This document shows, one piece after another, positions 32,951 through 44,500 of a DNA stretch of 64,000 bases. Numbering within the stretch: the stretch's first letter is position 1; each line of letters begins with the position of its first letter. This DNA comes from an uncultured Bacteroidota bacterium (lineage in GTDB: Bacteria > Bacteroidota > Bacteroidia > Chitinophagales > Chitinophagaceae): positions 53,366-117,365 of the forward strand of contig CAISPO010000007.1 of the NCBI GenBank assembly GCA_903887415.1, in the 5' to 3' direction. The translations under genes were made by a program, and so were the position numbers. The notes under the pieces are model-generated. The model saw only the letters and a list, made by a program, of their open reading frames with translations, was not told the origin of the DNA and ran no database searches.

Positions 32951-35206
32951 TTATTGCTCTATGTGCTCTATGCGTTCTATCTTACTTATCCCCTCCAGCG
33001 CACCCAGCTTGTTGCAGAAATTATTCAGCTCTTCCCGGTCATGCACATAGACCATTATAGTGCCTTCAAACATGCCGTCTTTAGAATCAATGCTCAGTGA
33101 TCGCATGTTCAGTTTCAGATCGCCTGATATTACGTTGGTTATTTTTTGTATCACGCCCACATCATCCATACCCACTATGCGCACACCGGAAAGGAAAGAT
33201 ATCTCTTTGTTCTTAGCCCACTTTGTTTTTACTATACGGTGGCCATAGTTGGCAAGTAGCTGCGCTGCATTAGGGCAATCGGTACGGTGCACCTTAAGCC
33301 CCTCTCCTGAGGTTACAAACCCAAACACATCGTCACCGGGTATCGGCTGGCAGCACTGCGCAAGTTTGTACAAGATCTTATCAGAACGCTCCCCGAAGAT
33401 GATCACCTCCGCGCCCTTACCCCTCGTCTTTATGTTGCTTTCATCGGCGTTCTTTATATCCAGTTTCAGTTCTTTCGTATGCAGGAATTTATCGCCATAG
33501 ACACTCAGGTCATTCACATCTTTAAGGTCTATGCTGCCAACGGCGATAGCATAAAACAAGTCAAGCGTAGATGATTTTTTATAAAAATGCACCAGCTCAT
33601 TAAGGTTATGCTGCGACATGGAAACATTCATCTGTTCCAACTTTTTCTTCAGCACTTCTTTGCCATCCTCCGCTATCTTCCGCTTATCATCTTTCAGATA
33701 GTTCTTCACTCTCGATTTAGCCTTAGCCGTGATCAAAAACGACAGCCAGTCCTCCGACGGGTTTTGCTTGGAAGAAGTAATTACCTCTACCTGGTCACCG
33801 CTGTTTAGCCGGTAGCTTAGCGGCACCAGCTTATGGTTCACCTTCGCGCCTATGCAGCGCATACCAAGCTGTGTATGAATGTCGAATGCAAAATCAAGTG
33901 CAGTAGCCCCTTTCGGCAGCACGCGCATATCGCCCTTTGGCGTGTAGATATATATCTCCTCCGTGAAAAGATCCAGCTTGAAATCCTGTATAAAGTCTAT
34001 CGTGTCTGTATCCGGGTTGTTTAGTATTTCCCGCAGGTGTTTCAGAAAGCTGTCCAGCTTGCTTTCCTGCGCCGATGCCGCGCCCTCTTTATACTTCCAG
34101 TGTGCCGCCAGGCCCTTCTCCGCTATCTCATTCATCCTTTCCGTGCGTATCTGCACTTCCACCCACTTACCTCCCGGGCCCATCACTGTCGTATGCAGCG
34201 CCTCGTAGCCATTGCCCTTGGGCACACTTATCCAGTCGCGCAGGCGCTCTGTGCTTGGGCGGTAAAAATTAGTGATGATAGAATATACCTTCCAGCAGTC
34301 TTCCTTCTCCTTCTCCAGCGGCGATCTCAATATCACACGTATCGCGAAGAGGTCATACACCTCTTCAAACGTTACCTGCTTTTTCTTCATTTTGTTCAGG
34401 ATGGAATGTATCGCCTTTGGCCGGCCATATATCTCAAAATCAAAGCCATTGCTTACCAGCTCTTCCTTTATAGGCTTTATAAATTCGTTGATGTAACGGC
34501 TGCGCTCCCGCTTCGTTTCTTTCAGCCCCTGCGCTATCTCCTGATATACGTCCGGTTGCGTGTATTTCAGCGCCAGGTCTTCCATCTCGCTCTTTATCTC
34601 ATAAAGGCCCAGCCGGTGCGCCAGCGGCGAATAGATATACGTGGTTTCAGATGAAATCTTCAACTGCTTGTCCCTGCTCATGCTTTCCAGCGTGCGCATA
34701 TTGTGCAGCCGGTCTGCAAGTTTTATCAGTATCACCCTTGGATCGTCAGCAAGCGTCAGCAATATTTTTCTGAAGTTCTCCGCCTGTATCGTAGTGTCTG
34801 CCTTTATGTCAACAACGTTCGATATTTTGGTAAGCCCGTCTATGATCTTGGCTATATACGGGTTGAACTCCCGCCCTATATCCTCCAGTGTGATCTCTGT
34901 ATCTTCCACTGTATCATGCAGCAGCGCGCATATGGCCGAGTTTACGCCCAGGCCTATTTCCTCCACCACTATCCGCGCCACTGCCAAAGGATGCAAAATG
35001 TACGGCTCCCCCGATTTGCGCCGCATATCCCGGTGCGCTTCCACCGCGATCTCGAAAGCATGGCGCAGCAATGCCTTGTCTCCTTTTTTCAGGCTCTCTT
35101 TCAGCGACCGCAGCAAGGCGCGGTACTCACGTAGAATGATCTTCTTTTCCTCTTCGTCGTTCTTATTATATGGAGCCGCTATTGGCTCCGTAGTCTGTAT
35201 CGCCAT
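32951..35206 (-). CDS. rsh: Bifunctional (p)ppGpp synthetase/hydrolase (Rel/Spo homologue)
   Basis: A 751-residue long RSH enzyme controlling the stringent response. The N-terminal HD hydrolase domain has His97-Asp98 in LLHDTVEDTEIT, so hydrolysis is likely active. The synthetase domain shows GRPKAIHSILNKM, then DLFAIRVIL, and VPKGNGYEALHT. TGS (VLPKGATALDFAF, from about residue 430) and C-terminal zinc-finger/ACT domains (VRIVGMDDVGVIQKITN near 680) follow. Full length with all domains. It is transcribed alone. Confidence 0.95.
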   Translation of the reverse strand: MAIQTTEPIAAPYNKNDEEEKKIILREYRALLRSLKESLKKGDKALLRHAFEIAVEAHRDMRRKSGEPYILHPLAVARIVVEEIGLGVNSAICALLHDTVEDTEITLEDIGREFNPYIAKIIDGLTKISNVVDIKADTTIQAENFRKILLTLADDPRVILIKLADRLHNMRTLESMSRDKQLKISSETTYIYSPLAHRLGLYEIKSEMEDLALKYTQPDVYQEIAQGLKETKRERSRYINEFIKPIKEELVSNGFDFEIYGRPKAIHSILNKMKKKQVTFEEVYDLFAIRVILRSPLEKEKEDCWKVYSIITNFYRPSTERLRDWISVPKGNGYEALHTTVMGPGGKWVEVQIRTERMNEIAEKGLAAHWKYKEGAASAQESKLDSFLKHLREILNNPDTDTIDFIQDFKLDLFTEEIYIYTPKGDMRVLPKGATALDFAFDIHTQLGMRCIGAKVNHKLVPLSYRLNSGDQVEVITSSKQNPSEDWLSFLITAKAKSRVKNYLKDDKRKIAEDGKEVLKKKLEQMNVSMSQHNLNELVHFYKKSSTLDLFYAIAVGSIDLKDVNDLSVYGDKFLHTKELKLDIKNADESNIKTRGKGAEVIIFGERSDKILYKLAQCCQPIPGDDVFGFVTSGEGLKVHRTDCPNAAQLLANYGHRIVKTKWAKNKEISFLSGVRIVGMDDVGVIQKITNVISGDLKLNMRSLSIDSKDGMFEGTIMVYVHDREELNNFCNKLGALEGISKIERIEHIEQ

Positions 35207-35408
35207 ATGTTTTTATTCCTTCCCTTGGTACAACTAAACCCAATTTACGAAAAATCAGTCTGAGCAGCAATTTTTATCAATAATACGCTCATAGATTTGC
35301 TCAATTTGAAAACAAAATTAATTAAATTCAATACAATAAATACTCATAAACAACTCATGCTATTTTGCGTATTTTTAGTACCGTTAACATGCCCCAAACT
35401 ATTCAGTA

Positions 35409-35831
35409 ATGGAACAGACAACGGAATTTTCTTTCAGGAAAATTATGGCGATTGAAGACTCGGCAATTGACCAGTACGTTATTGAGCAGATGATGAAGAA
35501 AAGCAGTTTTGCAGAGCGCATATTCATGTCCAGCTCAGCACAGGATGCATTGGACAATTTAGATAAGTTTACCGCCAATCAGGAGGAAATGCCTCAGCTC
35601 ATTTTCCTGGACATACACATGCCCAACATGAACGGCTTCGCATTTCTCACAGAGCTTGAAAAAAAATACGGGCACATCAAAGACCGCATGTCCGTCATCA
35701 TCCTCACTACCTCCCTCGACCCCGTTGACCGCACAACATCCAATTCCTACTCCAACATCAAGATGTTCCTCAATAAGCCCCTCACCATCGACAAGCTGCA
35801 GTACGTACGCAGCCAGTTTTTGAATTCGTGA
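35409..35831 (+). CDS. Single-domain response regulator
   Basis: A 140-residue receiver domain without an output domain. AIEDSAIDQYVIEQMM holds the acidic pocket. IFLDIHMPNMNGF holds the phospho-acceptor Asp, the conserved Thr lies in LTTS, and Lys in LNKPLT. Such CheY-like proteins act by protein-protein contact. No kinase gene is nearby; it converges with the TPR protein gene. Confidence 0.88.
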   Translation: MEQTTEFSFRKIMAIEDSAIDQYVIEQMMKKSSFAERIFMSSSAQDALDNLDKFTANQEEMPQLIFLDIHMPNMNGFAFLTELEKKYGHIKDRMSVIILTTSLDPVDRTTSNSYSNIKMFLNKPLTIDKLQYVRSQFLNS

Positions 35832-35881
35832 TAGTTAAGAAAGCACAAAAAAATTGTGAAGGCCAATGATTTTCAACCAAG

Positions 35882-38017
35882 TTAATAACCGTTTTCCCTT
35901 TTCATTTTTTTAAACTCGTTATCGCTGTCCTCCAGCTTTTTCACAACTGCGTCATTGTCAACCAGGTCGTGGGGCACACCGTTTTCAAATGCGCTTTTGA
36001 ATAACGGCAGGTATTGCTTTTCAGCAGGATTTGAATTTGACAAATAGACAGCCTCTGCTTTGCCATACATTCCTTCTGCATCGCTTTTACCGAGCTCCGC
36101 CATGCTAAAATATTTTAATGCAGAATCAGGTTTATTCATTTTTAAATACACATATCCGATGTCTTTAAAATCCGAGTTCGTTTTTTGTTTAATGTTGTTG
36201 TAGAAATTAAGGGAGTGGTTGTAGTTTTTTAACTCGTATTCGCACTGCCCCCTTCTTCTCAGCGCCTGTTGGCCAATATTATTATTAAGGTCATCGCTTA
36301 TACATACAGCGTAACATTTAACAGCTTCTTCAAATGCGCCCTTTCGCTGAAGCAGCATACCAAGCTGCAGGTTCCATTCCCCGTTGTCCGGATCATAACC
36401 TATAGCTGTCCTCATTTCCTGTATCGCTTCGGCGGTACGGTCATAAAGGTTTTGGGGGTGATGAACAGACAATGCATATCCCATCCAATAGTGGGCTTCT
36501 GCATACTTTTCATTTATTGCAATCGCTTTTTTAAAGTAGCTGATAGCAGTATCGTAATTACCTATTGTGTAAGCGCCTGCTTCATTATTGCAGAAGCAGC
36601 AACCCAGGTAGCAAAATGCCCGGTAATTACTGTCATCCCGGCTTATCGCAGAGCGGAAGGAATCAATAGCCCTGGGGAAATTATTTTTTTTATAGAGGCT
36701 CATACCCTTGCACAATGCGGCTTCAGAATATATGGGTATCAACGCCGGGTCATCCTGGTACATTGACTTATTGATATAATTCACGAAGCACATATGCGCG
36801 CTATCCCAGGACGCCGCAGTGTTTTTAGCCTCATAAAACCGGCCTTGCTCAAAATATACAGCCACATTCCTTTCATCCCATTTTATCGCAGTTGCGAAGT
36901 CTGCGCGGGCATCAGCATCCCTATTCAGTTTTACATAGCACTTTGCCCTACCTAAGTAGAGGTCTGAGTTTTCCGGGTCTTTCCCGATAGCGGCTGTATA
37001 TTCGGCTATTCCATTGTCGTATTGCTTTCTCTCAAAGTTCGCCGCCAGTTTTTTTTCATCGCTGACCTTTTCGTCCATTGCAGATTTACGGGTCCTCAGC
37101 TCGGCGCTCACGGCGTTGCGTTCCAGCGCATACGAGTAATATTGATACGCCTCCTCGTATCTGTGTGCAGACTGCAATTCCACTCCTTTTATGGTAAGTT
37201 TATTGCCTAGTGCTTCATTCACAGCAAGAGCACCCGATGTCCTCATGTAATTATACAATTCTTCTATTTTCTTTTTTGCGTTCTCTGCATTACCTGGATC
37301 CTGCTCCGCTTCTTTAAAAGAATAATAGGCTTCTGCATAGTTGCCCTTGCCCATCTGCCGGGAGCCGCTCACCAGCATGAAAGAATAATAATAAGCTGGC
37401 TTATCCGGAGCATTTTTCTCGACAATCGGTTTTGTATCTCCGATATCCAGGCAACCCTGGTCAATAATTTTCGCAGGGTCATAGAAGCTGATATTCGCGA
37501 TGAATGTTTTCCACCTGCCCTTACCCGCAGGTATAGCAATAATAGTGGCTGTCCTTTTATTTGCTGTAAAAGGTATGCCATTGTTATCTGTTCCGTTTAG
37601 TTTTTCTAAATAGGATATAGTCAGGTTCAATCTTTTCTCACCATCCATTTTCACACACGAAGTCTCAAAAAACTTGTACAATATTGTGTCCTGCTGCTCC
37701 ACGAATTCATTCATTACATTCTTTAAATAGCGGTCCGGGTCAAGTATTAAGCTGCCCGATGTATGGACTGTAGGGTCAAGGTCATCCTCGATCTTAGTAT
37801 TTTTCAGAAGATAACTGTTCTCCGAGTTAAGTGCATTATTAATAACTGACATCCTTGCAGGTTGAGCCACATTTGTGTCTGCAATGATCGCGATATCCTT
37901 AATGAAACTTTTCAGCGTAAGTGTTGCTGAGGCGATAATGCTAGCATTGTCGGTTTTATCAAGAACGACCGCGGCCTTTTTCTGTGCAGCCCTGGTAGCA
38001 AATCCAGGAGGGAGCAC
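35882..38017 (-). CDS. TPR-repeat protein, 5' truncated at a head-to-head junction
   Basis: A 711-residue reading frame. From about residue 215 to the end are many tetratricopeptide-like repeats, for example YAEAYYSFKEAE, AIDSFRSAISRD, YDTAISYFKKAIAINEKYAEAHYWMG and AEAIQEMRTAIGYDPDNGEWNLQLG. The N-terminal part ([20 protein letters not shown]) looks mature. AAQKKAAVV near the start looks like the end of a signal peptide (AQ|K), but the hydrophobic segment is missing. The frame instead begins with a GTG inside the facing adhesin gene. Genuine coding probably starts near 37985. As sequenced it has no promoter or signal peptide. Confidence 0.75.
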   Translation of the reverse strand: MLPPGFATRAAQKKAAVVLDKTDNASIIASATLTLKSFIKDIAIIADTNVAQPARMSVINNALNSENSYLLKNTKIEDDLDPTVHTSGSLILDPDRYLKNVMNEFVEQQDTILYKFFETSCVKMDGEKRLNLTISYLEKLNGTDNNGIPFTANKRTATIIAIPAGKGRWKTFIANISFYDPAKIIDQGCLDIGDTKPIVEKNAPDKPAYYYSFMLVSGSRQMGKGNYAEAYYSFKEAEQDPGNAENAKKKIEELYNYMRTSGALAVNEALGNKLTIKGVELQSAHRYEEAYQYYSYALERNAVSAELRTRKSAMDEKVSDEKKLAANFERKQYDNGIAEYTAAIGKDPENSDLYLGRAKCYVKLNRDADARADFATAIKWDERNVAVYFEQGRFYEAKNTAASWDSAHMCFVNYINKSMYQDDPALIPIYSEAALCKGMSLYKKNNFPRAIDSFRSAISRDDSNYRAFCYLGCCFCNNEAGAYTIGNYDTAISYFKKAIAINEKYAEAHYWMGYALSVHHPQNLYDRTAEAIQEMRTAIGYDPDNGEWNLQLGMLLQRKGAFEEAVKCYAVCISDDLNNNIGQQALRRRGQCEYELKNYNHSLNFYNNIKQKTNSDFKDIGYVYLKMNKPDSALKYFSMAELGKSDAEGMYGKAEAVYLSNSNPAEKQYLPLFKSAFENGVPHDLVDNDAVVKKLEDSDNEFKKMKRENGY

Positions 38018-40253
38018 TACAACCTATTCATGGAGCGGGTCTAATTTGTCCTCTGCCAGTGCCCAAAACCCTACGGCAAACCAAACCGTTTTAGGCACTC
38101 ACACCTATACTTTAGCTGTCACTAACGGCACGTCTGCCTCCGGTTGTACGCCGATGTATACTACTGTAGTGGTTACGGTAAATCCTAAACCTACTGCGAC
38201 AGTAGTCAATGACGGCCCTGTATGTGTAAATGGCACAGTTAATCTCTCCGCCTCATCATCTGGCGGAACAGGTATCCATACCTTTGTCTGGAGCGGCCCC
38301 GGCATTGCCTCTTCTTCTGACTCGCTGGCAACCGCCATACCTGCGGCAACGGGTGCACCTGTATATTCAATAACGGTCTCTGATACCGCGTCTGGCTGCA
38401 GCTCTGGTATCGCATATACCACCACGGTCAGTGTTAGTGCTGCACCTACTGCAACACTTTCAAATGATGGACCAATATGCCTTGGCGGAACAAGTACGCT
38501 GGCAGCCCACCCTGCCAATGGAGTTGGCGCATACATATACACATGGGGATCAGGCGTTACCGGTTCTGTAAGTTCGTCCATTGCAACGGCAACACCTGTT
38601 GACACTGGCGCAACGATTTATTCTGTGACAGTTTCAAATAGCGCTTCGGGCTGTAATTCAACAATTGCTGACACAACGAGTGTCAGCGTGAGGCCTGTGC
38701 CAACTGCTACCATACAGGGCACCGATTCGATATGTGTTGGCGGGGAGGTAACCCTTACTGCCAGTGCAGTTGATGGGGTGGGTGGCTATGTTTACTTGTG
38801 GATGGGAGGGGGTATTGCTGGCACAAACACAACAGCGGCAATAACTGCTACACCTACCATAACAACCGTATACTCAGTAACTGTTTCAAACTCTGCTCCC
38901 GGCTGTAACATTGGCAGTACGGATACGGCAAGAGTTGTTGTTAATCCAGTTCCGACGGCAACCATAACCGGTACTTCTTCCGTATGCCAGGGAGGAATTA
39001 TAGACATGGTTGTCCATGCAAGTGGTGGGGTAGGTGCATATATATATGCATGGTCGGGCGGTACCGTAGTGGGCTCCGATACCACTGCAACCGACAATCC
39101 GGCATTGCCAGGAACAATAACATATTCTGTCGTGGTGTCTGACACAGCCTCGGGCTGTAATCTCAGTACTCCTGGTACCCACCCGGTTATCGTAAATCCT
39201 CTGCCAACAGTTAATGCAACTGCAACTACTACGTCAAATTGTGTAGGCGCCGAACTGTATTTGAATTCGACTCCCGGAGGAGGAAGTGGAATAGGTTCCT
39301 ATTCATCGTATTTATGGAGCGGCCCTCATGGTTTCAGCGCCAGTATGCAAAGCGACACAATCCCCAATATTACTTTGGCCGATTCCGGAGTGTATAGTGT
39401 TTTTGTCACGGATTCCAATGGTTGTACATCAGCAAGCGCAGGTGTTACAGCGTCGGTTACAGTTAATTCACTGCCCATTGTACCGCCGATCACCATTGCC
39501 CCGGCCGGTAATATTTGTTTGAACGCCCGCTACCAAAATTTCGGTATAGACAATGTGAATGCTCAGGAAACATACAATTGGTCAGCAACTAATGCGGTTA
39601 TCGATAGCCAGTGGGAGCCTACACATCAGTACTGTCTTGTCAGCTTTATAGATGCTGTCGGATCAAGTACTATAACACTTACCGTTGATTCTGCAGGTTG
39701 TCCCAATCAAAAATATGATACCATTACGGTAAGATCAGCAGGGAGCAACGATAATATCCAGGTGTACTATTATAATGACTATCTTGTCTGCGTCGGTGCT
39801 GTGGACTCAGTGGGCTACCAATGGGGATGCGATTCTGCAAACCTTCATGCGGACACATTCAAAAACGAAACACATCAAAGCTATTTTGCAGGGCCAAATA
39901 AACCTGAGAATGCACCCTATTATTGGGTGATGACCACAGAGGCGGGTGGATGTTATCAGAAAACATACTATAACCAACCTTTTCCAAGAAATGCCAACCC
40001 TGGCAACATGGCTGCTGAAAGCGGAATGCAGCTGTACCCCAACCCTGCGCAAAGCAGTATTACTGTTGAATTGCCGGACACTACAGGCGCAATGCTGGAA
40101 ATTTTTGATATGCTGGGCCAAAAGGTGACCGCAATTTCTGCCACTCAAACTGTTACCGGGGTGGATGTGGCGCGCCTTGCCCCGGGGCATTACCTGCTGG
40201 TATGGCGCAGCAATGGAATAAAAATGGCAACAGCCCAATTTATTAAAGACTAG
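37875..40253 (+). CDS. T9SS-sorted adhesin-like repeat protein, 5' truncated at the same junction
   Basis: A 792-residue frame. The first ~40 residues are antisense to the TPR gene and are not believable. From [16 protein letters not shown] (about 37990) it is a typical adhesin: five repeats of the type [20 protein letters not shown], then [11 protein letters not shown], each with a Cys pair, then beta-rich domains, then a T9SS type A sorting domain ([16 protein letters not shown]... to TAQFIKD). The repeats match module C of the giant proteins at the right end. The upstream part with signal peptide is absent. It is followed after 20 bp by an outer-membrane protein gene. Confidence 0.75.
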   Translation: MSAMIAISLMKLFSVSVAEAIMLALSVLSRTTAAFFCAALVANPGGSTTTYSWSGSNLSSASAQNPTANQTVLGTHTYTLAVTNGTSASGCTPMYTTVVVTVNPKPTATVVNDGPVCVNGTVNLSASSSGGTGIHTFVWSGPGIASSSDSLATAIPAATGAPVYSITVSDTASGCSSGIAYTTTVSVSAAPTATLSNDGPICLGGTSTLAAHPANGVGAYIYTWGSGVTGSVSSSIATATPVDTGATIYSVTVSNSASGCNSTIADTTSVSVRPVPTATIQGTDSICVGGEVTLTASAVDGVGGYVYLWMGGGIAGTNTTAAITATPTITTVYSVTVSNSAPGCNIGSTDTARVVVNPVPTATITGTSSVCQGGIIDMVVHASGGVGAYIYAWSGGTVVGSDTTATDNPALPGTITYSVVVSDTASGCNLSTPGTHPVIVNPLPTVNATATTTSNCVGAELYLNSTPGGGSGIGSYSSYLWSGPHGFSASMQSDTIPNITLADSGVYSVFVTDSNGCTSASAGVTASVTVNSLPIVPPITIAPAGNICLNARYQNFGIDNVNAQETYNWSATNAVIDSQWEPTHQYCLVSFIDAVGSSTITLTVDSAGCPNQKYDTITVRSAGSNDNIQVYYYNDYLVCVGAVDSVGYQWGCDSANLHADTFKNETHQSYFAGPNKPENAPYYWVMTTEAGGCYQKTYYNQPFPRNANPGNMAAESGMQLYPNPAQSSITVELPDTTGAMLEIFDMLGQKVTAISATQTVTGVDVARLAPGHYLLVWRSNGIKMATAQFIKD

Positions 40254-40273
40254 GTTTTAAAAAAGCTGAACAA

Positions 40274-41527
40274 ATGAGAAAGATATTTTTTTTAGCAATC
40301 GCGATATCTGCCACTGCTTCCTGTTTTGCGCAAGGTGTACAGCCTGGTTATAACGCCAATACCGGGGAGTATGATCTGGTGCCCATAAAGATCAAAAATG
40401 CCGATGAGCACTCCCCGCGCATTTGCGTGGATGCCAATTTCAGGGCGGGGACTTTTGGCCAAAGTTCGTTGATGCCGGTCAGTCCTCAAACAGCGTATGA
40501 TAGCGCAGTGGCCAGAAAGACCACATTCCCGGTAACCATGACTGGCAAAAGCTCAATGACGGGGAACCTTCAGGTAGGGTATTTTTTCGGGAAGGAGCAT
40601 ATGATAGGCGTTGGTATCGGAGTCATGGTCACCAGCCAAAAAGGGAGTCTCAAGATGGATTCTTTCCATGTAGAATATCAGGCCTTCGATCATTTCGATA
40701 GTAAAACCAATGCTTTCCGGCAGATAATCGTATCCAATAATCCAATCAATGAAAACTTTACAACCACCAATCTCAGCATCCCATTGTTGCTGAAGTTCAA
40801 GCACCAGTTTCCGCATTCAAAACTCGGTATTTCTGCGGACGCAGGGCCATTTCTAAACATCAATGTGCATAACACCTATAGCAATAACACGGCTTCATTT
40901 GATTATGAAGCATCTTACAATGTTACGAGCGATAATAACTCGGCATTTTATAGCAGCCCAAACTTGTCCAATACAGCATGGAACATAACCCGCAGCAATT
41001 ATAATAACGATACAGCTTATTTTACCAGCCTGAGAAACAACGGATTCAATGTAGGTCTGAATCAAAAGACAAAGCTAGCCCAACAAAGCGGACCTGCAAA
41101 AACTTTCAACGCAATAGGCTATGGTGCCATGCTGCAGGCCGCCCTTACTTACCAATTAAGCTATCATATAGCAGTAAACATTGGCGGCTACTTTATGTAC
41201 CAGGAGGCCGGAAATACAGGAAATGACAGTTTCCATGTTACAGATAAGGTGGGCACTTATCATTCTTTGTTAGGAGGAATAAAAAGCCTGGCAACCACTT
41301 CCATTGGCGGCACTATCGGGGTACGGTTTTCCCTGGGCAGTGATAAAGACAGGGACGGCGATGGCATACCTGATAAGATAGACAAATGTCCGTTAAAGCC
41401 CGGCCCAAAGATATTTAACGGGTGCCCGGATTCCGACCATGACGGCATTCCCGACAATGAAGATGGCTGCCCTACCCAGCCCGGCCCGGCGCGCAATAAT
41501 GGCTGCCCTATCCCTAAACAAGGCTAA
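40274..41527 (+). CDS. Outer-membrane beta-barrel protein with thrombospondin type 3 repeats
   Basis: A 417-residue protein. The signal peptide ends CFAQ. Residues about 45-350 are strand-rich with short turns, as in OmpW/OprF-like barrels ([39 protein letters not shown]). The C-terminus carries two TSP3-like Ca-binding repeats, [17 protein letters not shown] and [15 protein letters not shown]. It ends there without the OmpA-like peptidoglycan domain that usually follows. It lies 20 bp downstream of the truncated adhesin gene, so the two may be an operon. Confidence 0.78.
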   Translation: MRKIFFLAIAISATASCFAQGVQPGYNANTGEYDLVPIKIKNADEHSPRICVDANFRAGTFGQSSLMPVSPQTAYDSAVARKTTFPVTMTGKSSMTGNLQVGYFFGKEHMIGVGIGVMVTSQKGSLKMDSFHVEYQAFDHFDSKTNAFRQIIVSNNPINENFTTTNLSIPLLLKFKHQFPHSKLGISADAGPFLNINVHNTYSNNTASFDYEASYNVTSDNNSAFYSSPNLSNTAWNITRSNYNNDTAYFTSLRNNGFNVGLNQKTKLAQQSGPAKTFNAIGYGAMLQAALTYQLSYHIAVNIGGYFMYQEAGNTGNDSFHVTDKVGTYHSLLGGIKSLATTSIGGTIGVRFSLGSDKDRDGDGIPDKIDKCPLKPGPKIFNGCPDSDHDGIPDNEDGCPTQPGPARNNGCPIPKQG

Positions 41528-41580
41528 TATTACTTCGTCCAAACACAAATTGCAAGCTGCACTCTGCCTCTGCTAACTGC

Positions 41581-44500
41581 CTATTGATAATAAGCCGTAT
41601 AAAAACTCGCATAAGGCATCGCCAGTTTATCGGCATACATCTTTCGATAGTTGGAGGCGCTGATGACGAACGTTTTTATCTCACCCGGTATAAAATCGTG
41701 CATCACCGTTGACTCTTTAAGGTCTCTCATGTATAGCTTGGCAGAGTCTGCATTCACAAATTTCTTGATCACGAGCACTATCTGGTCGCCGCTATACATG
41801 TCCAGCACCATATCGAGGTTAGCTGTTGGGTACATGCTGGAATCGAAAGATTTTATCCGCTGCTTCAGCGGTGCAGTCTTTGAATCAAGCCCCGGCACTA
41901 CCAGTATCACGTAATGCTGGCTATCCGCATGGTAAGAATACATCTCCGGTATTGGCGGAGGTGGTGGTGGCGGAGGTGGTGGCGGCGTGGCCGGTTTAAC
42001 CTCTTTTTTTACTGCAGCTACGGCAGGCGTTTCTTCTTTAGGTGGCCAGTCCTTCACCCACGATGGTTGCCCGCCGTTGCGCACCTCGCCTATATACTCT
42101 TTCACCGCTGTAGCCCAGCCAATAAGCGTATCACCGGTATAGCTGCGCATGAACTTACCTATCAGGGAATCAGCCCCATTGTAATCGCCCATGCCGGCAT
42201 GGCCCATAGCCTCGGCAAGATCAAAGCGCTTTTTGAACACCGGGTTATCGTACTGTTCTCTGGCTGTCTTTATATGTTCCAGCGCGTCCGGGTATTTATG
42301 CTGCATCAGCAAGCCATACGTTTCATCATAGTAAGCGGCAACAGGTATGCCATTCGAGACAACCTTAGTAGCCTTTGTTTCCTTTTGTTTGGGGCGCAGG
42401 TTGGCAGCATATTGAGACTGCGGGTATTTGACCAGCAGTTCCTCACTGTACTTCTGGGCTTTGTCCAGGTCGTTTTGCTTCAGAGCCACCTCGTAACGCA
42501 GGTACAGCTCTTCTTCCTTCTGGTTATGTTCCGGGTAGCGGCTATCCAGCGTATCGAGTGTATGAATGGCCATCTTGTAATCTTCAAGTTGCTTAAAATA
42601 AGCCTTGGCAAGTAGTATGTAAGCGCGCTGCTCCAGCTTCACAGCCAGCGCTTTTTGCTGCGGCGTATTGGGTATTTTTGCGATCAGGCTCTCCTCAGTA
42701 GGCAGGCCGTTATCTGTTTTGCCTGCCCCTGCGCCATCATCATCCAAGCCATCAGTCCCTGCCAGTGCATTGCCCGAAGCCCGGCGCCAGTTATCCGTCA
42801 GCGGCCTGTTGCCCCACTTCTTCTTAAAGTCAGTACTGCCCTGCTGCATCAATGTAGGATTGGCAAAGTACCAGGTTGCCTCTGCCGTGTTATCTCCGTT
42901 CTCAGTCTCAATAGCCTTGAGGCTGTTCACCCCGGCATTCTCTGCATTTTCAATACTATCGTCCAGGTGCTGCTCCAGCTCCCGCAAGTAGGCCCGCACC
43001 ACTTGCAATTGCTCTTTGCGGCTAAGTGCTGAAAGTGCCAGCAGGCTATCCTGCTCTGTTATTACCGCAGTAGGAGCTGAGACTTCCTTTAATCCTTTGC
43101 TCCTTTGTATCGCAGTCAAAATCGATTTATCCTTCGGCACTGCCGATGAATATTTGGAAGCGCTGTCATATGCATCCCTGGCATCGGGGTAGCGGGAAGA
43201 TGAGTAATACACATCCCCCAAAGCCGCAAACGATAGTGCTTTCTGCTTTTTGGTAGCCTTAGGCGTATTGATGCTCTTGGTAAGGTATTTTACGGCCTCA
43301 TCATTTTTTTCCGCCTTCACTGCCAGCATGCCCAACACAAAATAAACCTGATCGTAGTAGCTCACATACTTGCCATCATTCAGCACACGCTTTAGCGGCG
43401 TCATAGCGTTTGCAACATCTTCACCCGCGAGCAGCTTGTTGTATGCAATGTACTTGCGGCTGTAAAAGTCCATTTCTATTTTCGGGTAGTAGGTGAGCAC
43501 CTTTTCAAAGCTCTTTGCCGCCTCAGCATACTGGTCCATGTTTTGCAGTAGCTGCCCGTTAAGGAACGCGGCGCGCAAGCGGAGCCAGTTTGGAAGATTG
43601 TTGTCCTCTGCGGCAATAGTCAACTGCGCAGATGCTGCTACATCATTTTTCTCAGTGAGGAAAGCAAATGCTTTCTCAATAGCAAGCCTCCCTTTGAGGT
43701 TTTCCGGGAGCTTGACATCCGACTCCAGGAGGGAAAGCACAGACTCTCCGTTCTCTACATGCTGAGATTCGGTATAAGTACGCGCCAGCCAAAGGATAGA
43801 CTCGTTGTGAACCGACTTATGCTTCAGGAAGTCCAGTTTTGATTGCTTATCCTCTTCAAGTATAGATGGCGCTTCTTTTTTATTCGCATATCCATAGCCA
43901 TTTTTTTGCGCTTTCTTCTTCGCTGCGGCTTCATCACTGCTGATGATATAGCGGAAAGCAATAGCGGCATTATCGTACTTGCCTTTGTAGTAATACGCCT
44001 CGCCCAGTAGCAGATACAGGTCGTTAGACCATTTCACGCGCGGGTCATGTATCTGTATGCCCACCGATACTTTGTGCACGATACTATCCATGTCTGCAGA
44101 CATCATGGAGGAATCCCGGTTCGGATCGAACGGGTACAGGCCAATGAGGGAATCGTAGTTCTCCTTTCGACTTCGCTGCATGTTCTGCAGCGCCTCCTCC
44201 ATTTTCTTATTAGCGTTATAATAGTAATTATAATGGGTAAATGAGTTTTGTGTCACCCTCCTTACTGGCGACCATTTCTTTTTCAGCATCGACTTGTTAG
44301 ACCACGCCTCATGCTTTTGCTTCATTTTTATCTCCAGCTTCAGCTTCAGCGCGTCCTCCTTCTTTTTCTCCTTCGCCTTTGCCAGTTTTTCTTTATTTGC
44401 CTTTATACGGGCTAGGCTGTCCGTCCGGTTCTTTCGCACGGTCTTTAAGCTGTCGGTATATTTAGTACGCACTATCTTGGTGCTGTCCATGATATGCTTG

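Noticed and set aside
34037..35237. Long plus-strand frames (205, 198 and 143 residues) opposite the (p)ppGpp synthetase gene
   Set aside because: The minus strand encodes a complete conserved RSH protein; these are antisense shadows.
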